Source: CAWIVH01 sp963839475 (GTDB lineage: Bacteria > Acidobacteriota > UBA6911). From it: 64,000 nt of DNA. The DNA lies in NCBI GenBank assembly GCA_963839475.1, contig CAWIVH010000021.1, forward strand, positions 434,001-498,000, written 5' to 3'. The notes beneath the pieces are model-generated. The model saw only the letters and a list, made by a program, of their open reading frames with translations. It was not told the DNA's origin and made no database searches. Numbering within the stretch: position 1 is the stretch's first letter; the number at the start of each line of letters is the position of its first letter. A program made the position numbers and the translations under genes. Shown here piece by piece: positions 57,915-64,000 of the stretch.

Positions 57915-58014
57915 ATCAGGTTCCAGCCGTGCAATAGAACTGTGATCTTTGAATCGCAGACATCGAAAAGCACCTGTTCGCTCGATGCCGGCATTTTTCT
58001 ACCACGCCACATCT

Positions 58015-59418
58015 TCATTGTCCAGGCAGGGGATCTGCATCCCTCACGGTGCTTCTTTTTGATACTTCCTGTACAAGGGTTTCAAGGTAGCTGACGAATT
58101 GACGCAATTGGAGGCGCACGGCGAGCTTGTCGGGTGCACTAAACAATTCGTCGCAAAACCTCTCGAAATTCTCGTGATCACGGTACAAAAGGTGCTTCAT
58201 GGAACGTTCGCGGAAACGGGAGACCTGTTCGATCATAACCTCGATGGAAGGGTCGTGCGGGCCTTTGAGAGCGTCCTTGATAAACCCGCGCAGCGCCCAC
58301 AGATCTTCGCGGAGAAGGAGCGACGTTTCGGCTTTTGCTTTGACGGAGGGGAAGATCAGGTCGGCATCAAAGCCGGCGTCCAAGCACTTCGCCAGAGTAA
58401 TCACGCAGCCCTGAAGGCAGTTTTCCAGCATCCCGCAAGCTTCGTCGATGGCAGCATGCAGGGAGCGCGCGTCTCCAACTCTCACCAGCGCCACGATATC
58501 CTTCTCACGGCTCCGTTTGCCCTCGGTACGAATCGAAAAAAAGATCAGCTCGACCGCTTGTTTCACCTCAGGCGCTATGCCGTTCGAATCGATAAGGCGT
58601 CCCTTAATAAATCCGGCGAACGCCAAAAGTTCCTGCTGCACCAGAGCCAGCACCACCAGGTATGCAGGCATGGGTTTGTCGGCTGACACCCCCTTGAAGA
58701 TAAGATCGATATAGCGAAGCAGACGAAAAAGGTAGAGGAAACAAACGGCAGCGCCGTGCCGCAGGCGGTCGCTCTCAATGCTTTTCAGCAGGGAGCTCAA
58801 TCCCGCCTTTGCTACCCGGTCATACTGAGGCCTGAAGCGCTGGCTCAGGAGAATGTCGATATACTTGCAGCTGCGTACTTCTCTTAGAAATATCCGCTGA
58901 ACACACAGATACGCCTTTAGGTCCTGCTTCCTCGATTCGTGAATCAGCGAAAGCAGGGCCGCCAGGTCCTGTGTCGACTCAATCATCCGTAAAAGGCTCT
59001 CGGTCGGGCTCTGTTGATCACCCATCCGGCTGGTCATGGGTTCAGATTCCCTATCCCTGGAACCTTGAGCTGCAAGTCGAGACTCCATGCCCGGTAGGGA
59101 GGCGCTGGACAGATGTACGATATCCTTGGCCAGGCTTTCGATCCGGCCCAAGGCCTGATGCACGATCGCGAATTCCGCGGCAAAGCTCCGGTCGAGCAAA
59201 TCGGGCTCGGAAGCTGCGAAATCGGAATAATTATCAAGATCGAAGAACGCCCGAACTCCCCGGGTGAAGGTTTCGAACTGGAAAAGCAATTCGGTCGAGC
59301 CCTGCTCTTCGATACGCTTGAGCCAGAGGTTGAGTTTTTCCACGCTGCTGGGAGGTTTAATGCTCGAAGCGCCCGATGGTCTCCCTCCCGGTGGCTTGCC
59401 TTTCCGAGTTCCCTTCAT
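58015..59418 (-). CDS. Unrecognised 467-aa helical protein
   Basis: Large, predominantly alpha-helical, soluble-looking protein. The N-terminal 25 residues are basic and Pro/Gly-rich; long amphipathic helices follow (for example VEKLNLWLKRIEEQGSTELLFQFETF). A few hydrophobic stretches (VCFLYLFRLLRYIDLIF; LVVLALVQQELLAFAGFI) are mixed with charged residues and may be buried helices rather than membrane spans. There is no signal peptide, P-loop or metal-binding motif. Its ATG overlaps the stop of the 133-aa gene (ATGA), so the two are translationally coupled and probably act together. I do not recognise the family. Confidence 0.75.
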   Translation of the reverse strand: MKGTRKGKPPGGRPSGASSIKPPSSVEKLNLWLKRIEEQGSTELLFQFETFTRGVRAFFDLDNYSDFAASEPDLLDRSFAAEFAIVHQALGRIESLAKDIVHLSSASLPGMESRLAAQGSRDRESEPMTSRMGDQQSPTESLLRMIESTQDLAALLSLIHESRKQDLKAYLCVQRIFLREVRSCKYIDILLSQRFRPQYDRVAKAGLSSLLKSIESDRLRHGAAVCFLYLFRLLRYIDLIFKGVSADKPMPAYLVVLALVQQELLAFAGFIKGRLIDSNGIAPEVKQAVELIFFSIRTEGKRSREKDIVALVRVGDARSLHAAIDEACGMLENCLQGCVITLAKCLDAGFDADLIFPSVKAKAETSLLLREDLWALRGFIKDALKGPHDPSIEVMIEQVSRFRERSMKHLLYRDHENFERFCDELFSAPDKLAVRLQLRQFVSYLETLVQEVSKRSTVRDADPLPGQ

Positions 59419-59816
59419 TCTGTCGGCCCCGCTTTGCCGGTTCGCACCAAGGCCTCCTGGATTATCAAGGTCTTGAATTCACAAGTTTCTTTTCTCATTG
59501 CGAGCCAGGTTTGAAACAATTCAGGTGTTTCCAGCCAAATTTGGAACCATCGGGCTAGTTCCAGTTTGCGTAGTCTGTTGTCGGCCGAAACTCTCACATT
59601 TCGGCCTAGAGCCTCGGCCCGCATCTTCCCGAGCAAAGCCATCTCCCGCGCGCACTGCAGGCCGGTTTGATCCTTCTCGATGAGAAACCGATTCCTCAAC
59701 TCGTCCAGGTTGCGAATTGTCTGTTCGGCATCCGCAAAACTCTTGAAGGATAGTAAACCATCAAAAATGTGGTCATAAGGCGGATCGAAATGGAGTCCTC
59801 GCGAGATCCTGGGCAT
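59415..59816 (-). CDS. Unrecognised 133-aa helical protein coupled to the 467-aa gene
   Basis: Small cytoplasmic-looking protein, rich in charged helices (FADAEQTIRNLDELRNRFLIEKDQTGLQCAREMALLGKMRAEALGRN) with a Trp-rich segment LARWFQIWLETPELFQTWLAMRK near the C-terminus. It has no signal or membrane segment. The stop overlaps the start of the 467-aa gene by 4 bp, and it begins 6 bp after the 220-aa gene ends. This tight packing supports it as a real gene despite the lack of a recognised family. Confidence 0.7.
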   Translation of the reverse strand: MPRISRGLHFDPPYDHIFDGLLSFKSFADAEQTIRNLDELRNRFLIEKDQTGLQCAREMALLGKMRAEALGRNVRVSADNRLRKLELARWFQIWLETPELFQTWLAMRKETCEFKTLIIQEALVRTGKAGPTE

Positions 59817-59822
59817 GGCTTC

Positions 59823-60485
59823 CTATTTGCCAGGCTCCGCATTCAGGCAAGCCTTCGTATCCATTTCAAAAAAGATCATTTTTTGCCCTGTATCTTCCCG
59901 GTAGATCCCCGGGATATACACACGAGCGCCCGAAAGATACTTTTCCGGATCGGCAGCTGACGGTGGATGGATGTATATAAAGCCGCCGCCATTGCTGTGC
60001 GGCCCGACGACCTTCGAACCGAAAAATTTTTGCTCAAAATCGGCTAAAGCGTCTCGATTCAACTGCATCCGGGTTGGATCACGGGGCATCGGCTGGCTTA
60101 CCCACTCCTTTCTGCTTCCTTGATGAAAAAGCCTGTAAACCACTTCTCCGGGAGCCAGTGTGTGGACATGCTCGTCGCCCGAGATCATTTCGATCGAGTC
60201 TGCCTCTACGCGTACCGGATAGTCGTTTTCATTGAAAACACCGATGGCGATGGGCATAATGCCGCGTGTCACCATGTCTTTGGAGTCGAACACCGCAGCG
60301 GCCGATTCGTTGCGATAAAGCGGTTCGACGGTAATGGTGACACGTTCGCTTGTCAGTTGTGCCGGATAGGCGGCTACCGGGCGCAGGCTCCAGGGACGCG
60401 CCTTATACGCGGCAAATGCAAGGGCGGACCCTAGAACCAGGGATCCCAAAAGAAGGCGGAATACGTACGGTCGGATGAGTTTCAT
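59823..60485 (-). CDS. Unrecognised exported beta-rich protein, similar in pattern to the protein at 2436-3047
   Basis: 220 aa with an N-terminal signal/anchor (residues 8-26, FRLLLGSLVLGSALAFAAY). The body looks like a beta-sandwich: FDSKDMVTRGIMPIAIGVFNENDYPVRVEADSIEMISGDEHVHTLAPGEVVYRLF, then GGGFIYIHPPSAADPEKYLSGARVYIP. The order and spacing of G-I-x-P-I/L-x-I-x-V-x-N, E-V-x-x-R and GF/LIY/F strands parallel those of the unknown envelope protein at 2.4 kb. A periplasmic location is likely. It is the first gene of the 220-133-467-187 aa run and is divergent from the acyltransferase gene. Confidence 0.7.
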   Translation of the reverse strand: MKLIRPYVFRLLLGSLVLGSALAFAAYKARPWSLRPVAAYPAQLTSERVTITVEPLYRNESAAAVFDSKDMVTRGIMPIAIGVFNENDYPVRVEADSIEMISGDEHVHTLAPGEVVYRLFHQGSRKEWVSQPMPRDPTRMQLNRDALADFEQKFFGSKVVGPHSNGGGFIYIHPPSAADPEKYLSGARVYIPGIYREDTGQKMIFFEMDTKACLNAEPGK

Positions 60486-60509
60486 GCGCTTCCCTTTTCC
60501 GCTTTCCTG

Positions 60510-61565
60510 TTGGAAAATCGATCTTTGCCCAGCGATCGCGACCTAAATTATAACATCGCCCGGGAATGCGATAAATTGGAATCCTCCCTTTACTATATAG
60601 CGGCCAGAACAGGACTTTTTCTGCTCCGAATTATTCCCCGATCTGCGGCGATGGGGATCATTCGCGCATGCGCGAATTTATTTTATTGGCTGAGCTTCAA
60701 ACATAGAAGGATTGCCAGAGTAAACCTGAGAATCGCACTGCCTCAAATCACCGAGCAAAAGCGCCGGCAGATCGCCCGGCATAGTTTCCAGATAATTGCA
60801 GCGAATCTATTGGAATTGAGCCGGATGCCTGGTCTGACATCTGCGAATATTCCCGCGTTGGTGGAATACGATCCTGATTTTGGGCTGAACAATTATCGGA
60901 AAGCAGTAGACCGGGGAAAGCCGATTCTGTATATGACAGGCCATTTCAGCGCTTGGGAGCTTCTCCCTGCAGCCCACGCGCTTCACGGTTATCCGCTGAG
61001 CTTCGTTACACGCCCGCTCGATAATCCGGCCCTGGAGAAGTATGTGACCCGGACGAGAGAAGCTTCCGGCAACAGGGTGATATCTAAAAAGAACGCCGGG
61101 AAAGAAATTCTGCGCACGCTTCGCAATTCGGGCTCCGTCGGGATTCTCGTAGATCAGAACACGGACCCCAAGGAGGCGGTCTTTTGTGATTTCTTCGGGC
61201 TCCCTGCCGCAACCAGCACTTCCCTCGCCCTGCTGGCTTTGCGCACAGAAGCCACGGTTCTGCCGGGTTATTTGACCGTCATGAAAAAAGGGCGATATGC
61301 CATCAAGTTTCTGCCCCCGGTGGAGCTTATCCACACGGGAGAGAAAGATCGTGATATCAAAGAAAACACCATCCTTTTCAACCGCATCCTGGAATCCATC
61401 ATCCTGGAACAGCCTGAATCATGGCTTTGGGGGCATAAGCGCTGGCACTATCAGGATCAGCAGCCACCAGGCTTTATCTACGAACTGGGCAAAGAAGACC
61501 TGGACCGGTATCTGAAGGAACACCAAAAGCCGACAGCCCATTCCCAGTCAGATACGATCAAGTAA
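60510..61565 (+). CDS. LpxL/HtrB-family lipid A acyltransferase
   Basis: Inner-membrane acyltransferase that adds secondary acyl chains to lipid A (or a related lipid). 351 aa at most. A hydrophobic N-terminal segment (YIAARTGLFLLRIIPRSAAMGIIRACANLFYWLSF) is followed by the family motif YMTGHFSAWELLPAAHAL (H-x4-D/E with His and Glu), FVTRPLDNPALEKYVTRTRE, GILVDQN and LWGHKRWH near the end. The 5' end is uncertain: TTG 60510 is the first start in frame, but TTG 60576 (LESSLYYIAARTG) fits family N-termini better. It is separate from lpxD, which lies 50 kb away. Confidence 0.9.
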   Translation: MENRSLPSDRDLNYNIARECDKLESSLYYIAARTGLFLLRIIPRSAAMGIIRACANLFYWLSFKHRRIARVNLRIALPQITEQKRRQIARHSFQIIAANLLELSRMPGLTSANIPALVEYDPDFGLNNYRKAVDRGKPILYMTGHFSAWELLPAAHALHGYPLSFVTRPLDNPALEKYVTRTREASGNRVISKKNAGKEILRTLRNSGSVGILVDQNTDPKEAVFCDFFGLPAATSTSLALLALRTEATVLPGYLTVMKKGRYAIKFLPPVELIHTGEKDRDIKENTILFNRILESIILEQPESWLWGHKRWHYQDQQPPGFIYELGKEDLDRYLKEHQKPTAHSQSDTIK

Positions 61566-61645
61566 TCCGGGCTTTGCGCCCGTTGCATGGGATGGCGACA
61601 GCCAGATACATGCGGTGCCGTCCGGCTGAGCGCCTGAGAGGAGTG

Positions 61646-63190
61646 TCAAGGCTTGGCTTTGGGATCAGGCCCGGTCAGGAGACGGGCAAATTTTTCAGAG
61701 TAGCGGATGCTGTCTAATGCGGAATGGACCTGCTTCAGTTCCGCCCTCAGGATCTGGCGGTATTTTTCCGGCTCCAGTTCGATCGCCTTCGACAGCATGG
61801 CAATCGCCGGTTCCGGCTGATTGAGTTTTGCATAAAGTATTCCGGCGTTGAAATAATTCTGTGCCTGGGCTTTGCCCAGGCTGATGGCCTTTTCATACGA
61901 CGCCAGAGCCTCCTTATCCTGGCCGGTTTTCTGATAAACCAGTGCAAGGTTCGACCAGGCCGCCGCGTAATCCGGATCCAACTGGACCGCGGCTTTCAAT
62001 TCGGCGATGGCATTTTGCATGTCCTTGCGCTCGGCATAGGCAGTGCCCAGGTTATAGTGGACTTCTTTCTGTTTCGGATTCAGTGCAAGGGAGCGCTTAT
62101 AGGAGTCGATGCTTTCCTCCTCTCGTTTAAGCTCCGAATAGAGGTCCCCGAGGAGGTAAAACGCATCCGAATTGGTCGGATTCGCGCGTGTGGCGTTTTC
62201 CAGGATCGCAACCGCCTCCTGGATGCGCCCTGCCGCGGCCAGGCTGAAACCGAGTTTCGCGAGGATTGCCGGTCGTTGGGTGGTCTTTTCAAGAGCAGCC
62301 TGGTAGGCGCTGACCGCTTTCTGATGCATTTTTTCGAAGGCATAAACGTCTCCGAGCCGCTCCAAAATCTCCGGATTTCCTGGCGAAGATTTGTTTGCGG
62401 CTTCCAATTCCTGGATTGCCTCCGAGTTTTTCCTCTGTCGCAGCAATATCAAAGCAAGATTATAATGGGCCGCGAAGTTTTGCGGATCCAGCCGGAGGGC
62501 ATCCCGATAGGATGATATCGCCGCATCGGGGCGGCCGGCCTTCTGATAAAGTGTTCCGAGTTCGATCCGCGCACCCACGTCCCCCGGTTCGATTTCCAGC
62601 AGCGATTCCAGACTGCGGATCGCCTGTTCATCCCTGGACTCATTCATTTGGAGGTACGCCAGCGCCTTGAGCATCTTCGCGTCTCTGGGTTTCTTTTTGA
62701 GTCCCGCTTCGAGGGCCTCTGCCGCTTTGGCGGAATCACCCGCCTCTTTGTAGGCCGTGGCCAGCAGCAATTCGATCCCTTCGAACTTGGGATCCAGCCT
62801 GAGAACTTCCTCAAATTCGCCGATGGAATCCCGAAATTTCTTCTGATTGGCATAAATCAGGCCAAGGTTATAGTGAGCCTCGAGAAAGTCCGGCTTTTTG
62901 GCAAGGGCTTTGCGGAACAGTTCGGCTTGTTCTTCGCTGTTTTCTTGTGGCGTTCCGATCATCGCCTCAGCCTGTTTGAACCAGACCATAGCTTCCCGGT
63001 AGATTTTGGCATCGTCGAGGGTGGCGGCTTTTTTGGCCTGTGCGGGAAGACGTTCCGGGCTGCCAAGCAGCAGAGACGCGATGGAAAAAATCGATGCGAG
63101 CAGGATTCGGCACCATGGGCCAATCCGCTCAACGCTGGGCTTTGTCCAAATAACAGAATTCAGATTTGGGATCCGATTGGATGGAAACAT
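61646..63190 (-). CDS. Exported tetratricopeptide-repeat protein
   Basis: 514 aa. An N-terminal hydrophobic segment (about 29-50) looks like a signal peptide ending LPAQAKK. Around 11-12 consecutive TPR units follow, for example AHYNLGLIYANQKKFRDSIGEFEEVLRLDPK, GTLYQKAGRPDAAISSYRDALRLDPQNFAAHYNLALILLRQRKNSEAIQEL and FYLLGDLYSELKREEESIDSYKRSLALNPKQ. TPR arrays are protein-binding scaffolds; no catalytic domain is present, so the partner cannot be named. Start ATG 63190 lies 12 bp after the PfkB-kinase stop, so the two are probably co-transcribed. Confidence 0.88.
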   Translation of the reverse strand: MFPSNRIPNLNSVIWTKPSVERIGPWCRILLASIFSIASLLLGSPERLPAQAKKAATLDDAKIYREAMVWFKQAEAMIGTPQENSEEQAELFRKALAKKPDFLEAHYNLGLIYANQKKFRDSIGEFEEVLRLDPKFEGIELLLATAYKEAGDSAKAAEALEAGLKKKPRDAKMLKALAYLQMNESRDEQAIRSLESLLEIEPGDVGARIELGTLYQKAGRPDAAISSYRDALRLDPQNFAAHYNLALILLRQRKNSEAIQELEAANKSSPGNPEILERLGDVYAFEKMHQKAVSAYQAALEKTTQRPAILAKLGFSLAAAGRIQEAVAILENATRANPTNSDAFYLLGDLYSELKREEESIDSYKRSLALNPKQKEVHYNLGTAYAERKDMQNAIAELKAAVQLDPDYAAAWSNLALVYQKTGQDKEALASYEKAISLGKAQAQNYFNAGILYAKLNQPEPAIAMLSKAIELEPEKYRQILRAELKQVHSALDSIRYSEKFARLLTGPDPKAKP

Positions 63191-63202
63191 AAACCCTGCA
63201 GA

Positions 63203-64000
63203 TCAGATATCGCCGAATTCCGTAAGGTGCTTGAATTCGATGAACCGCTTCTCAATCTCGGTGAAAGTAAGACTTCCGAGACGGCGAGGACCAAAATCGC
63301 TGACGTTAAAAGATGCCATAACGGAACCGAAGACGATGGCCTGACGGAGGCAGGCCTCGTCGGCATTTCCCTTTGCAGCTATGTATCCCATGAATCCACC
63401 TGCAAATGAATCTCCGGCGCCGGTCGGATCGATGACTTCGTCCAACGGATAGGCGGGAATAGCAAAAACCGATTTCGGCATGACCATCAGCGCCCCGTAT
63501 TCTCCGCGCTTGATGACCACGGTCTTCGGTCCCAATCCCAGAATCATCCTTCCTGCCCGAATGAGGTTGCTTTCCTGCACAATCGCCCGCGCTTCCGCGT
63601 CATTGATCACGAGAATGTCTATCAGCGAGAGGATGCGGCGGAGCGAGTCCAGTTTGGTGTTGATCCAGTAGTTCATCGTGTCGCAGGCAACAACTTTCGG
63701 TCGTTTCATCTGCTCCAGCACGCCGCGCTGCAAATCGGGATCGATATTCCCGAGGAACAGAAACTCCAAGCCTTGATGTTCACTTCTCAAGCGGGGAGAA
63801 AAATCAGCAAAAACATTCAGCTGGGTTTCCAGGGTCCGGGCTGTATTCATGTCGATCCCGTATTCGCCTTTCCATCTGAAGGTCTTGCCTTTTTGCTGCT
63901 GCAATCCCGATAGGTCGATCCCCTTTTGCCTGAGGAAATCGAGGTTTTTTTCCGGAAAATCATCCCCCACAACCGCAATCACGCTCACGGGGGCAAAATA
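63203..64000 (-). CDS. PfkB-family carbohydrate/nucleoside kinase (cut by window end)
   Basis: Sugar or nucleoside kinase of the ribokinase family. The frame runs to the window edge (its start lies beyond base 64000), leaving about 265 residues. The C-terminal PfkB signature DPTGAGDSFAGGFMGYIA holds the catalytic Asp and anion-hole Gly residues, and VVIKRGEYGALM precedes it. DILVINDAEARAIV is the usual linker strand. The substrate (ribose, adenosine, fructose or other) is not predictable from this part. Confidence 0.9.
   Translation of the reverse strand, partial: YFAPVSVIAVVGDDFPEKNLDFLRQKGIDLSGLQQQKGKTFRWKGEYGIDMNTARTLETQLNVFADFSPRLRSEHQGLEFLFLGNIDPDLQRGVLEQMKRPKVVACDTMNYWINTKLDSLRRILSLIDILVINDAEARAIVQESNLIRAGRMILGLGPKTVVIKRGEYGALMVMPKSVFAIPAYPLDEVIDPTGAGDSFAGGFMGYIAAKGNADEACLRQAIVFGSVMASFNVSDFGPRRLGSLTFTEIEKRFIEFKHLTEFGDI

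Overview
This window is a 64 kb piece of a moderately high-GC (roughly 55-60%, by eye) chromosome from a Gram-negative (diderm) bacterium. Supporting genes are lpxD, an LpxL-type acyltransferase, an lptF/lptG permease gene, a full tol-pal cluster and TolA/TonB- and OmpA-type envelope proteins. The gene content and the fused LptF-LptG permease are most suggestive of Acidobacteriota or a neighbouring lineage. That placement is an inference from gene content and style; no rRNA or other marker is present to prove it. The region is almost entirely core chromosome. I see no tRNA or rRNA genes, no CRISPR array, no insertion sequence and no prophage. Genes are tightly packed, with many 1-4 bp start/stop overlaps and frequent GTG/TTG starts.

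Layout. 1-6.8 kb (+): 3' end of ddl, a DUF465 small protein, psd-pssA (phosphatidylethanolamine synthesis), an envelope protein of unknown function, recO, glyQ-glyS, then a strong shared terminator. 6.9-11.1 kb (-): ppdK and lpxD, separated by a structured non-coding stretch. 11.2-15.1 kb (+): murJ-xerD and metK. 15.1-17.5 kb (-): a single-chain LptF-LptG permease. 17.8-20.4 kb (+): fused aspartokinase/homoserine dehydrogenase. 20.4-23.9 kb (-): recN-miaB-BFN nuclease-domain gene. 24.1-29.9 kb (+): tolQ-tolR-tolA/tonB-tolB-pal-cpoB, then ssb. 30.0-36.1 kb (-): AhpD-like protein, MFS transporter, solute-binding lipoprotein, HtrA protease, metallo-beta-lactamase-fold hydrolase and DnaC-like ATPase. 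36.2-37.4 kb (+): cupin and atypical SDR. 37.4-38.6 kb (-): tsaB-rimI. 38.8-47.1 kb (+): mutS, PMT/ArnT-type glycosyltransferase, YbhN-type membrane protein, YqeC-like protein, SpoU methyltransferase and rarA. 47.1-47.9 kb (-): uppP. 48.2-54.1 kb (+): guaA-dnaE-accA. 54.1-60.5 kb (-): four unrecognised genes followed by hisS and mutL. 60.5-61.6 kb (+): LpxL-like acyltransferase. 61.6-64 kb (-): TPR protein and a PfkB kinase cut by the window edge.

How the genes work together. The main themes are envelope biogenesis (lpxD, lpxL-like, lptFG, murJ, uppP, psd/pssA, tol-pal, htrA), DNA replication and repair (recO, recN, ssb, dnaC-like, mutS, mutL, dnaE, rarA, xerD) and translation or tRNA modification (glyQS, hisS, miaB, tsaB, rimI). 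No complete undescribed system stands out as certain. The best candidates for something new are the four-gene unknown cluster at 57.3-60.5 kb, whose first product looks like a distant relative of the unknown envelope protein at 2.4 kb; an apparent AUU start codon on guaA; an interrupted 5' end of tolQ; and a natural LptF-LptG fusion.
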